Source of the DNA: Conoideocrella luteorostrata
Lineage: Eukaryota > Ascomycota > Sordariomycetes > Hypocreales > Clavicipitaceae
Length of the DNA stretch: 64,000 nucleotides
Direction: 5' to 3'
NCBI GenBank assembly: GCA_032433595.1
Contig: JASWJB010000095.1
Span: forward strand, 62,001 to 126,000
Shown here one piece after another: positions 1-11,626 of the stretch. Every line of letters begins with the position of its first letter. Position 1 is the stretch's first letter. A model generated the notes under the pieces. The model ran no database searches, had not been told where the DNA came from, and saw only the letters and a program-made list of their open reading frames with translations. The translations under genes and the position numbers were made by a program.

Positions 1-2696
1 CGCAACGAGAGTCACTTCTACGGTGCTCCGCATCCCAGCACAGCTTTTCTATTTGACGAGGAGTTAGAAATCAGGGACTTGATCGACCATGTACAGGTTC
101 AAGACAAGGCTTGGGGTGCCATCACTGCATGGCCGCATCTGACCAGGGATACCGAGCACGATGCGGCAGCCAAGAGACAGGAACAAGACAAACATAAAGC
201 CCATTTTCATGTTAAATGCCGAGAAAGGCCAAACATGATGAGCATGTCAGGCTTGGAAAAGGGAACAATGGGCTACCAAGCCGCCTTGGAACTACCAACT
301 GGGGATTCCCTTGAAGAAGAGCAGTTTGGCTTTGAGAGCCTTGGAACAAAAGCTAAGGTGATTGTGGAGGCAAGATCTCACATGCTATCGCATAACGGAA
401 TGCTGCGCCGCCTACCGGAACCAGAGCTTTTGGATCGACTAAGGCGGAACAGCGAAATATACCGCAACAATGACTTGAAAAAAAAGACTTCTGCAGAAAC
501 CTACAGAGACCTCTTTCACAAATTCATGCGGCCCACAAATGCCGTCACTGACCAGGCCGATCAATATGGCCTCAACAATCAAATCCGCGCTTTACTAAAA
601 TGCCTTGGGGTTGCCAATGTCTGGATTGATTTCTCACGCGTGGAGTGGAGGGTTCGATTGGGACAGGTTTTGTGGGGAGAAAACGATGGCGATGAGCTTG
701 ATGACGACACCGCTATTCATGATACTGATGATTCTAGAGAGCGTGCCGAGGAAAAGTACTGGTTGTTGATGCAGATCCTGCTTGCAACTGAGCTATTGAT
801 CAGGTTAGATGCTGTCACGGAAGGTATTGAGTACGGCGTGACAGGAATTCGACCTATCGACGTTGCGCATTTCGAGCGAGCTGCGTCCCAAACTGTCAAA
901 TGGTCTTTACTTTTGGCTCGAAGCTGGCTCGACAATATTGAAATTGTAGAGGAAAAGGACTCAGCGACTGAGCAGCCACCACCTCCACGCCGTGGCAACA
1001 GCTGGCTCGCCGCACTGGCGAGTAGAGTGACAAATAGATACCACAAGAAGAGCACCTTGCCTCCCTATCACTTCACTATTAAAGGACGCCATGGCCAACG
1101 GCAGGTGGATGGGTTGACTCATTTTGCCAAAAGGTTGATGTGGCCTGGCATCGACAGATACGAAACCAAAATCTCAGAGAACGCGCAGTTGGCAGCTGAA
1201 GAAGCCTCTGGGAGAAGAACAAGCTCACTGTCTATAAGATCATTACAGTCATCATATTTTGGGGCCTGGGATATTACCTGCAATCATGGGAAACACAAAG
1301 GTCGGGCACAAGCCCAACGCAGAAGACTTGCTGCGGCCTTGCACGAATCTGGCTGGTTGACAAAGTCTTATGTATTTGGATTAGTTCTCCCTGGCGATTC
1401 ATTATATCATTACCTCATGGCAACACTTTTAGAAAACGATACAGAGGCAATGGCGAAACTTGGCCCGTTCGCCAATCTTTCTGGAGGATTCGTGTATTCA
1501 GGAAAGAGTTTCTGGAGTACCAGCTGTATCGTGGGTCGTGTTCTTGCAGCCGGCAAGGGGGCAGCCGACTGCATGGGCTGGATCTCTACCGACGTTCTGC
1601 CAGAGGGTATAGCCGATGGATGGCTAACAATAGAGGTCGAAGACGTTGCTGGTGCGTACTCTTTCAGCTTTACAAACCGTATATCTTGATACTCACATTG
1701 GAAATAGAAGATATGGCCCAACTGGGCAAAAAGGCGCGGCTCTGGGGTAAGAAGAAGGTTGAGCGCGAATCATCCATTTTGGGCAATGGCAAAGAAAACT
1801 CGGTTCAAGCGGGCGACTTTATAATCCCACACGAAAACAAATACGCCAAACCCCCGCCTGCTGTTTACGCCGAGCTTCTGTCTCTTGATCTTAACTCATC
1901 CCCAGAACCTGTAACCGCTACCCCCCTCTCCGAGATGGTGCCAACACCAACAGTTGAGCATTGCACGAAGTGCCCCGAGTTGATCTCATATCCGGCACGC
2001 CTGAAATTTTTCGTATCGATTGGCGGAGGGAGAGAAGAAGAGTACGAATGCCCGTTGACGTACGATGTCAATTTTGTAACAGCACATCCATGCGCACCGT
2101 CACAAAGAGTAAGAGTTGTGAAGTCACCTGGAAGTCCCACCATCCAGAAAGTGGATAGCGTCGGGGACGTTTTGGGTAACGGCGGGAGGCCTAGGTTTAG
2201 AACTGGTGCGTTAATCCGTCATAAGTTGCTTGATTATCTCGGATTTCATGTTACTAAACAAAGTGTAGGCCATCCGCTCCACAACTTCTACGAGTTCGCT
2301 GTCATACATATCTCGGAACTGATACAAAAGCCGCGTACAACACTGTCCGAACTTCTTGTCAATCCATCATTCGGAAAGTCGGGATCGAATCGGATTCTTG
2401 TTATCGACTGCATCACTGGCTTTGCGGAACAGCCACAGTCACCGGCCATTGAGCGGATCATGACCCCATCGTCATCACCAATTCTAGATAGGAAGGGAAG
2501 CTTCTCCGCAGCCGCCCGTATGCATTTGGAGTCACAGAAAATGCAATTTGGTTCTGATATGGAGATCATGGTAAGGGCAATTTGTGCGCAGAGAGGATGG
2601 AACGCCATTATCAGCAGGAGGAAGAGGAGCTGTTTAGCTTGTGCAATTCGAGAAGCCAGCGCTTTGGCATGGAAGGTCATTATACGTGTACCATGA
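1..2696 (+). CDS. large uncharacterised fungal protein, 5' end missing
   Basis: The reading frame is already open at base 1 and runs without a stop, so the gene begins left of the window. I place one intron at 1652-1707 (donor GTGCGT, acceptor AAATAG). It removes the stop at 1687-1689 and joins two long frames in phase, giving at least 879 residues. The visible protein has no signal peptide or membrane segment. It has an acidic stretch near the middle (DGDELDDD), a proline run and a basic patch just after the splice (KKARLWGKKKVERES). I do not recognise a domain, and no catalytic motif stands out. Its length and lack of decay suggest a genuine conserved hypothetical protein, probably intracellular. 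The intron call is well supported, the function is unknown. Confidence 0.75.
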
Positions 2697-3117
2697 GAGA
2701 GGAAAATTTTCATTATGGGGGATCATGAATGGAGTTTTTGCAGTATTGCTTGGTGTACAATTGCGCTGGTTGCATGTAGGGCGATGAGCTTGGGTTTGTC
2801 AAAATTATGGGAGCGTGTCTATTAGTTGTGTAACGGGCTGTTATCAGGCCATTAACTATAAAATGTTTGGTACAATTCCACTCCTCCAGATTAAAATTGC
2901 CAATAGCTCCAGGCGAATTGTATACCGTCATACGATATAATTGTAGCAGCATTGAAGAATTAACGAAGCTGACAGCCCATGTGGTCCGACGTGGTGGACC
3001 CGCTTTCGTGGGCGGTTTGCGAGTCTTTGCTAGTAATTTACCCCAGTATTGGAGACACCCTCTAGAGGTCAACACCACCTCTCTCCACCTCAGCATCTCG
3101 TTGTCCAACAAGCAACC
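2697..3117. other. intergenic, promoter side of the Asterix gene
   Basis: No gene seen. This stretch separates the stop of the left-edge gene from the Asterix start and must carry the Asterix promoter; the last 60 bases are rich in CT and CAAC, as usual for a fungal 5' leader. Short open frames here on the minus strand look random. Confidence 0.5.
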
Positions 3118-3851
3118 ATGGCGCCAAACAAGGATATGCGACGACCGGACTTGAGTGAGTTGACTATCTCGCAAGACGCATCGGGCCTGAGCTATTTTCC
3201 CATCCCCCAATTGGGCTCCCGGCCGAGATGTCCGAGACGAATGCTAACGTGGCTGGTTTGCAAATAGTCGTTCCCTACCAGGAACCAGCCGCCTCGACTG
3301 ACAGGTCGGACTTCTCATCTACGATCTCATCGACGCTCCCTATGGCCGCTATGTTTACACGGAACAGATATATCGGATGGTATGTGACGCGCGCGTTGGC
3401 GGTTGAGTCGAAGCTCTGTTGGCCTTGATTGACGTTGTTGAGAATAATTGGACAGGGAGCTCAGCCCACTCTTACCTGCTCAAGCCGCTGAATTCTTGGG
3501 AATTCAAGTCACAAACGTTATGATAGGCTGCGTGGTAGATTGCTAGAGAGAACTCGTGCTGATAAGTGTGCAATAGGGCTGCTGTTGTGTTCACCACCCA
3601 GAACTGGCTAGGCGAGAGTGAGGACGCGAAGAAAAACTCGAGCACTCCTGGTATCTTTTCGGTTCTCATGTCCGGTAGGAAATCACCCCTCTTGCTATGA
3701 AACAGCTACTAGGAGTTCAAGGCACACGGACTGATTTCTGTTTCTAGTGATGGCTCTCGGTGTTACCTACATGCCTCTCTTCCTTCCTCCTGCTCGGGGT
3801 GCGACCGGCGGATCCGGCACTGAGGCTCCCGCTCCGGTTCCCTTATCGTAA
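3118..3851 (+). CDS. Asterix / UPF0139 family ER membrane protein
   Basis: Four exons (3118-3154, 3268-3379, 3577-3674, 3748-3851) give a 116-residue protein. It starts MAPNKDMRRPDL and continues IVPYQEPA, the typical opening of the family. Then come a Ser/Thr-rich linker, LPMAAMFTRNRYIGW, a first hydrophobic segment with a TTQNWLGE loop, and a second segment VMALGVTYMPLFLPP. Asterix (WDR83OS in animals) is a small two- or three-span ER protein that works with CCDC47 in the PAT chaperone complex for multipass membrane proteins; that role is known from animals, and the fungal role is inferred. All three introns have good donors, the first with a GCTAAC branch site. The exon phases (1, 2, 1) close exactly on the stop. 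No other reading makes sense of this stretch. Confidence 0.85.
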
Positions 3852-4562
3852 ATGATATTACTATGGATGCTTTGGGGGAGGGGGGCGGCGAAAGGGTATG
3901 CGCTGTATGGCTCTTGTGTCGTTGGTAGCGCGGTCTATTTGGTCATGGAAAGAATAGAGCTGGATTGATGGAGAGATGTAATCTGTACGATCAATAACTT
4001 TGGTGTATCACGTTGATAATAAACTAATGCCCCCCCAAAAAAATAAAAGAGTCAACCCTTGCATGTCATTTAGCGCGCACAACTCGATTGGCGGTTACGA
4101 GTGGCAATGAGATGGGGATGACAGCATGGCCAAGGTGGTGTCTGGTCTAGTATTACCACTCTAAATCACGTTGGATACTGTATACACCAACAGAATTTAC
4201 TTAGTGGCAACCATTCTGCCTGAGAATAGAATGCCTCGCTCAATCGTGTTATGGAGCTACAACTGCGAGTCCTTTTATACTTTCCGCTCAGTCATCGCTC
4301 GGTCATATTCGCCAGTACGCCCAGTCCCACCCTTTGCGATCATAGCGTTTCAGTCCTGAAACCTCACCGCGGCCCCCTTGCGACGGGTCTCGTCACAGAA
4401 ATGCGCCCGCCCACAGCTCTCTTCACACGATGACCACGTTTATTTTCTAAATCCCCCTTCTCGCTCATTCTGTTCTTTCAAGATTGCGCCGCTATCGTCC
4501 TTCAAAACCGTTCGCTTGAAATCACATCTCGCCGTTCTTGCACCAGTCTGTCGTCGCCGAAA
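3852..4562. other. intergenic, terminator of Asterix and promoter of the small secreted gene
   Basis: No gene seen. An AT-rich stretch with a C7A7 run near 4030 follows the Asterix stop. From about 4430 the plus strand is CT-rich (TTCTTTC, CGTTCTTGC), typical of a fungal 5' leader leading to the start at 4563. Confidence 0.5.
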
Positions 4563-4798
4563 ATGAAGACTTCACTAGCCGTTCTCGTCTGGGCAGCTGC
4601 GTCTATGGCCAGCGCCGGAATTGTCATTACGCCGATCCGAAGCGACCAAATCGTGGACAAGACATCGGGGGATTGTTTCTTTGGGGTTGTGACACCACAA
4701 GGCTGCGGGTAAGCGCCCCCTACCCTGATGTGCGAGCAGCATAACACAGTTGGATGAAAGAGGGCTAACAGTGTGAATTTAGACCTAAGCGCGGTTGA
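4563..4798 (+). CDS. small secreted peptide, 53 residues, two cysteines
   Basis: Two exons (4563-4708 and 4783-4798) separated by a 74-nt intron with donor GTAAGC, branch GCTAACA and acceptor TTTAG. The product begins MKTSLAVLVWAAASMASA, a clean signal peptide with likely cleavage after ASA. The mature part is about 35 residues: a hydrophobic strand (GIVITPI), a charged middle, then SGDCFFGVVTPQGCGPKRG. It has two cysteines 11 residues apart and a basic end. The second exon holds only 16 coding bases. I do not recognise the family; size, secretion and paired cysteines are typical of fungal effector-like or signalling peptides. The splice signals and CT-rich leader make it a likely real gene although it is tiny. 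Confidence 0.6.
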
Positions 4799-6074
4799 AA
4801 AGCGTCGAGCGGAATGCATGGACTGGCGAGGGTAATGGGCGATAATATGTTATTGGGTGGGACTTTGGAATTTGCATAATAGCGTTGAGCGCTTTCGATA
4901 CCACTATACACTGATGAGTAATACATGGGATTTATTGAATGAGTCTGCTTGTGATGATGGAAGACAGAATTGAAGAAGCCATAACGGGGCTGATTAAAGT
5001 GAGCCGCATGGGACAATTGTAGATGCGCCGACCGGCAGGCATCTTGTTAATCTTTAAGGGTTCGGGTTGAGGTAATGCTATCGCTCTTAGTTTGCCTCTC
5101 AGCAATCGCTTCATCCTTTCCTAACTATATCGAAATGACCGAATTCATAGAGTCTGGAGATAGATCTGCCTGAAGCCCAGCTGTGACGATATAGCCAGAT
5201 ATTTTCCTGAACAGCCATAGTTGAGCAAAAGTAAAACGAAGGATGCTTAGCGAGAAGAAAGATGAGAGCGCCGAACAGGATAAATAGATGACTGCTGGCT
5301 CAGTCAAGGTTTTTGATCTGGCGTATTCTAGTCTTGTCCATGCCGGGTTGCTTAGATGAAGGGCACTAGCCCAAGAAGTCGCAAAGTTACAGCCCAATGC
5401 CTATGGCGTCACATGCCAAGAAGATGCCTCCATGATGCTGGATCGTATGAGCAGTAGAGAGACGAGAAAAGGCAGACAAAAAAATTCACATACAATGCAT
5501 AGGTGAAGCATGCGACAGTAATAACAGGTACTTGCTGCCTGCCGGACAAGACACTCCCTCACAAAAGCTGCCGCAGAGGGTTGGTCTAACGTCGGTGGCT
5601 CTATTTCGCCCGTCGACAGATGATATCGTGGGCGATCTATTGCGGTACTTTCTATGTTCCAGCACATGATGCTGACCAAAGCAGTGTCGAGGGCGAACCT
5701 CCTTCGACGGAATATGCCTGATGAGCAACTGGGAAAACCGCCCAAAGCATGATGTTTTCCCCGTCCAAGTAGTGACTACTCAATCTGCTGAGTTCCCTCA
5801 ATACCTTGCAGCAAGATTTGACTTGTGAATTGCATAATCAGGGATAGATTTACGCTGGAAGTAAGCAGAAGAATCCGTCATCTGGCCTGCTCTAGGTTCA
5901 TTACTGTAAGTAGCCTCAAGGTAGAGACGAGGCCGGAGTGGCCACATTGATTGTCATAAAACACAGAGTAATCTCAAGAATAACCATAGATTTAATCAAA
6001 TGCCTAGCTACGTCTGTTACCCATTCCTGACTGTTCAACAAGCGTAGTCGCTCGCCGAACAGCCCCTTTGACAG
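4799..6074. other. intergenic with possible decayed minus-strand coding stretch
   Basis: No complete gene can be built. On the minus strand, 5745-5401 and then 5397-5125 hold two adjacent open stretches in different frames whose translations look protein-like (for example TGEIEPPTLDQPSAAAF and later hydrophobic and LTEP-containing text). A GC-type donor near 5533 or a frameshift could join them. I could not identify a start, a family or consistent splice signals. It may be a gene remnant or an unusual intron-rich gene. Confidence 0.3.
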
Positions 6075-7121
6075 TCATGACCCAATGGCTCCCAATTCTC
6101 TATAAGTCTCCAAGTTCTGCAGGCGAGTCTCAAACTTCTTCTTGGTCAGATGAAGGGCAACATCTCCCAAAGCTAAATGAAGAGGAACCTTGTCCCCCCT
6201 GGTCGCCACTTTGAACAAAGCCTCAGCGATAGCCACAGGCTCGATACCAGCACCGGACTTCAAAGCCTGGCTGACAATGGCCTCCAACTTGCGAGCGGGC
6301 ATATCTGCAGCAGAATATGCGGGGTGAGGATCCATGTATCTTTTGCTGCTGCCTTCAAAGTTGGTCTTGACACCGCTGGGCTCAACAATGCAGAAGTTGA
6401 CTTGTCGCGACGCTCCTCGTTAGCAATTTGTTTGGCTCGTCAACAAACCGTCATTTGTATAAAAGAGCATAGAACTCACTGTTCCAATCAGGGTGCATTT
6501 CTTTAGCAACAGACTCTGTCCACCCCTCCACTGCAAATTTACCAGCATGATAGTAGGCGTGTCCGGGAAAGGCGCAAACTCCAGCCAGAGACGAGATATT
6601 GAAAACCAAGCCCCCGCGACGATCTTTCTCCTGACGCATGACTTCTACAGCTTTCATAGACACACGGGTCGTACCAAAGAACAGAGTCTCAATCTCGTCA
6701 TGGGCCTGCTCCTCCGTCGCAGCCTCTGTGTCCCCGGACAAGGAGTACCCAGCATTGTTGACAACAACATCAACGTGGTAGTCGCCACCGAAGTGGGCCG
6801 CGGCGGCCTTGAAAGCGTTTTCAACAGATGCAGAAGATGTGACATCAAGGGCAACTTTGAAGATTTCGAGCCTTTCTGGGAGGTAAGAAAGAGTAGATGG
6901 ATCCCGGGCGGTCGCAATGAGGCGTTGGTTCGGCTGACTGGCGACGTATTTGGCGATTTCGCGACCAATTCCGCTGGAACATCCGGTGACTTGGATGATG
7001 GCACAGCAGTTAGAACCGAAAACAGCAGATGAAATGACAGAAGACTTGGGCACAATGGGCGCATACTCAACCACACGGGGTCCTTTGGGAGATGGTACGG
7101 ATTGGGGTTGGCGGGATTCAT
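6075..7121 (-). CDS. short-chain dehydrogenase/reductase (classical SDR)
   Basis: Three exons on the minus strand (7121-7067, 6989-6480, 6400-6075) give 296 residues. The first intron (77 nt, donor GTATGC) restores the cofactor motif as VWLITGCSSGIG. The glycine-rich TGxxxGIG, the NNAG motif (VVVNNAGYSLSG), the catalytic serine (FNISSLAG) and YHAGK (Tyr and Lys of YxxxK) are all present. The second intron (79 nt, GTGAGT) joins DWN to INFCIVEPSGVKTNF. The fold binds NAD(P)H and reduces or oxidises a carbonyl or hydroxyl group; the substrate cannot be told from sequence. The protein is soluble, of normal length for the family, and stands alone with no pathway neighbour. The start at 7121 gives the usual short N-terminal tail before the first beta strand. 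Confidence 0.88.
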
Positions 7122-8251
7122 GACGACAAGAACTTAGCAAGATTGTATAGAATATATCAAAGTCTGTAATTAAATTCACTTTAATTCACTTCACTTCAAT
7201 GTGCGGTTTGTGAATTGGAACGCTCGACTGTGGTGGCCGTGGCTATTTATACCTTAAATCGTGAACTACTTAAATCCTCATGTCGTATGGCATCGACCAT
7301 GGATGTTGTGGTCATTTCAGTCTACATGTCTCCGAGTAACTCCATTGGTTTGCCGACATACCCGATGGTTTGATCCATCCGACGAATGAATTTGAGGGTA
7401 CAAATCTTCAATACAAGAGCTGGCGGCGTCATGAAATGTAAGCCTCGCCACGTGAGTCATCCGGTACGTTGAGCTGACGGTGGAGACGACAATGCTCCAT
7501 AGGGTACTGGTGTAACTTTTACTTTTAATTAGCATCGCGATGCTCGTATATGGAGATGTTATTGCTTAAATTAATCCATCCACTACCAGCGTAAGAAATG
7601 ACATATGTGACCTGCAAGAGCTTAGTTCATCGCCCTATTTATGTATAGTTTGCATCACGCCAGTCATTTTCGACAAACGGCTTCATGTCATCGAGTTTAC
7701 ATGTCAGAACAGAGCTACCTGGTAACTAACTCTAACATTCTAGCCTAACTGACCGCATGACTGATCCCAGATATTTTATCGGGGCGTTTTGCATACCAAT
7801 CAGGCCTTGTGTGAAGTGTTTGCATCGGATCATCGTGCACCAAAGTTACCCGAGGCTAAGATAACAGTGCCTGAGCATGCATCTAGCTCGACCTCGCCCT
7901 TTGAATATGGTAGCTTCATAGTGCATTATGCCCCCCCTCGTTTAATAATAATAGCGTACTGCATCCATTGGACTCCCGTTAGCTTATGCTTACACCGGGC
8001 AGAAGCTTTTTCACAGCCTCTTCATGCCTATTCTCAATTGGATAGGAGAGATGTTTGCTGAAACCTGCCACCGTATACACTCCATACACAAGCCGTCCCG
8101 GCTTTGCCATCGTGGTCTACGAAAGAGCTTCGTACGCACATATGTATATTATTGGGTATGAGAGCTTCGAAATATATCTTGAAATCATTGCAACGACTTG
8201 GGGTTTTTATTGAAAAAGAGGTATTCCTCTGTAATTAATGGATCAAATGCG
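7122..8251. other. intergenic between SDR and NLR-like gene
   Basis: No gene seen. It holds the SDR promoter (left end) and the 3' flank of the NLR-like gene (right end). Several short open frames exist on both strands but none has splice signals, signal peptides or recognisable motifs. Confidence 0.45.
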
Positions 8252-11200
8252 TCAGAAGTCGGTGTGGGTAGAGTAAAGCTGTATGAATGATGCTGCCTCA
8301 ATCGTGTCTGGATGCTCGTCGCCAAAGATCCGCTGCCTTTTTTTAAGAACTCGCCTCATCACTACTACTGCTTCATCAAGTTTGCCTTGGTTGTAGAGCT
8401 TATGTGCAAACTTATTCATAGCCGTAATTCTATCTGTGTGCTCGTCGCCAAGAATTAACCGACTTTTCTCTAGCACTTGCTTTTGTATTACTGCTGGGTC
8501 GTTGAGTTGGCCCTGTTTGTGGAGTGTAACTGAAATGTTATACATCGCTGAGATTGTATCTGGATGCTCGTCGCCGAGCATCCGCTGCCTTTTCTCTAGC
8601 ACTTGCTTTTGCAATACTGCTGCCTGATCAAGTTTGCCTTGTTCATGGAGTGTACCCGCAAAGTTATTCATGGCCATAATTGTAGCTGAATGCTCATCAC
8701 CAAGACTTAATCGAAATTTCTCTAGCACTTGCTTTTGCATTGCTTCCGCTTGATCCATTTTGCCTTGATTGTGAAGCGTACCTGCAAAGTTATTCATAGC
8801 CATAATTGTCTCTGGATGCTCGTCGCCAAGGATCTGCTTCCTTTTCTCTAGCACCTGCTTTTGCATTGCTGCTGCTTTACAAAAGTCGCCTTGCTCGTTG
8901 AGAGTACTTGCAAGGTTATTTATAGCCATAATTGTACGAATATGTTCGTGGCCGAGAATGCGCTGTCTCTTCTCCAGCACTTGATTTTGCAGTTCTACTG
9001 CTTCATCAAGCTTGCCATAATTGTGAAGTGTGCTGGCAAGGTTATTCATAGCATCGATCGTATGTAAATGCCCCTCGCCGAAAACCCGCTGGACTATTGC
9101 TAATATTTCTCTTTGTGACAATGCTGCTTCATTCCAGCGCCCAATGTCTCCAAAGAAAGTCTCGAATCTTTGGAGAGTCCGCAGCGCATCAAGTTGGTTT
9201 TGATTCATGTCTTTTGAGGCTCTTCTAAAGCTTTGGATGTTATCTGTTAAATGTGACACAATTCGTAGCTTCATTGCGGGCTCAACCGGATAACCATTCG
9301 TGCTCTGTAGGTAATCATAAAGCAGTTTTGATGCTGCTGACCAGAAGAACATTACTTCTCTATTGTCTTTTAGTCGATCGCAGCCCCAGGCCTGAATCAG
9401 CTGATGAGTCGAGTATGAGCCCTGCGTGGTCTTATACTGGCAGAGTGAGTACTTTCTTAGAACCCGGAAACATTTCTCCAAGAAATGCAAGTCCAAGCTG
9501 CTTTGAGATTCTAAAATCGATGTCCACGATGGGGCTTCAATTGAAGATGAGTCAACACCGAGGCCGAAGAGCTCAAGGAAAATGTCTTCGTGGTGAATAA
9601 AACACAGCATTGTAAGAAGTCTAGCCGCTTCCGGGAGTTGTTTGGATACTGCCAAATAGGATGTCTCCCACACCGTCATAACACTGTGATGGTACCTATC
9701 AACGAGCTCCTCTGGCGTCTCGGACAGCACCTCTCGTCGACGGCGACGGAACTCATCGAGATACGCCGATAGATTGGATGATAATCGCGGGGTCTGCGAT
9801 ACATACTTTCCGGCCATACTAACTGCCAGAGCAAGATGGCCAAGCTCATGCACTATGTGTTTGGCTTCCTCTACCGCATTTTTCCGCGATAATTGTATAT
9901 CTGCGCAACTCAAGAAGAGCTTAACACTTTGTGACTCTTCCAGTTGATCAACAAAAACCCCATCAAATGTCGATATGTCTTTTACGATAGATGCTCGGCT
10001 TAAAATGATAATGTGAACGTTTGGAGATCCTGGAAAGTAATCAGGCAACGCCACGAAATTCTCGTCTGCTTGGTGCAGGCCATCAGCACCGTCGAAGACA
10101 AGAAGAGACTTTGCAGCTGCTTTGGTAAACCTCGCAAGTACTTCTCTCCTCACACCGCCAGGGCTAAGATTGCATGGTGAGGATGAAGTACCTGATAGCA
10201 GCTGATAAATAGCTAGGAAGTCGTTATTGATAGAGGCCGGCTGGTCCGCTTGTATCCAGAACGTGGCGTCATACTCCGTTCGATAATGCTGCAGGTAGCT
10301 CAGAGCCAGCTGTGTCTTTCCAGCTCCTCCCATACCCCATACACCAACCTTCCTAGCCTCTCCTTGTCTATTGGCAATAAGTGGTCTTGTGAACTGATCT
10401 CGTATATTTTCACGAAGACTTGGTCGCTGAACGAATGTCTTTACTGGGGCGATCAAGCTCAAAGGATAGCTTGGCATGCGACTTGGAGCTAAAAAGAAGA
10501 CATTCGTTAGTATCCAAGACTAAAAACTAAAATAAGTCTATAATTGAAGTTTACAAATCTGAGACTGACCCGCCCAATCCATTTTGAGAGCCCTTTCGAC
10601 CTCGTCCTCGATAGTACCTAAAACTAACTCACACGCAAGACTTTTGGTGGATTCGAACTTGCAAATACTGTTGTGATTGGCATGCATGGCAACCTGCTTC
10701 TCTCGTGTGCCCGGGAGGTTCAATGTGGCGGATTTCTTGTCAACAATCTATGGGAAATTAGCACGGTTGATTTGTGGACTCGTTTGCTAAACGCACAATG
10801 CCTCCCATCTTATTATGCCCCTCTCCCTCGAAGAAGCTAACAACAAGACATTTCTCGTACAAGTGGCGGGATTGTTCGAATCGCTTAGTCGCTTCATTCG
10901 AGTTTCGCTTCAAGGCATCGACAAGGCTATTGCTAGGCTTTATTAAGCATGTCCTAGCAATTTTTGTTATAATATCTCCAATGCTAGCGTAGTTACCGCC
11001 TTGGTGTGGGGTGGCAAAGAAGACGAGGAGCCGAGTTGTCTCAACGATGGACTTGTACGATTCGTCTAATGTTGCTGCGACGAGCGCCTATGAAATCATC
11101 AGCAGTGCTTTATTGTTTGTGTGCCAAGGGCAACTCTCACCTCTTTAACGACCAGTCCACCTAAGCTATGACATATAAAGACAAGAGGCTTTTGGGGGCC

Positions 11201-11626
11201 ACTCTATACACTGATTAAGACGCAGCTCACTGTCTAAGTTACCTAAGTAGTTTCTTTGAGACATACTTTCCGCTTTAGCTTAAGCCATTGCAGCAAGTTG
11301 GTCGCATGATCGTCGAGCTTAATGGCGGCCGCGCCTACAGCAGGGCTCGAGTTGTATTGAAATAGCATAACCCGCGCGGATCTTGAGAGGGCATGAGGGA
11401 GGAAATCCTTCAGCCACATCTTGTCGCCCATCGTCCATGTTTTTCGAGCATGATCTTCGCTGTTCTTGAAGCTAAGACCATGGACTGCAACAATGCTAGA
11501 AGAACAATGCGTTAGTATAGAGAAAGGCAGGAAACTACTGTATGGAACATACTCCAGCTCTGCCACGCGAGGTGGCTTCTCATCACAAGCACTGTCAAAG
11601 ATAACAGTGAGGCCAGCCGTGGCCAT
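8252..11626 (-). CDS. NLR-like protein: alpha/beta-hydrolase, NB-ARC NTPase, TPR repeats
   Basis: Six exons on the minus strand (11626-11553, 11495-11267, 11203-11141, 11087-10797, 10747-10570, 10488-8252) give 1023 residues. Residues ~25-250 form a PGAP1/DUF676-like hydrolase: IVAVHGL, nucleophile in ICHSLGG (Ser ~114), ATPHQGG and a late His (MHANHNS). Residues ~300-600 form a STAND-type NTPase with P-loop GMGGAGKT (~330-337) and Walker B-like LLVFDGAD. Residues ~727-1010 hold seven kinesin-light-chain-like TPR units of 42 residues with the core LGDEHPxTIxAMNN. This hydrolase-NB-TPR plan is common in fungal NLR-like receptors linked to non-self recognition; the actual trigger here is unknown. 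The neighbouring TPR units are very alike, as seen in fast-evolving receptors. Five introns of 49-81 nt all fit in phase, so the gene looks intact. Confidence 0.85.
8260..9160 (-). repeat. tandem 126-bp TPR-coding repeats
   Basis: Seven consecutive units of about 126 bp code for the TPR array of the NLR-like gene. Units 3-5 (roughly 8500-8900) are the most alike and share near-identical stretches such as the code for QKQVLEK and LGDEH. The outer units are more diverged. Confidence 0.8.
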
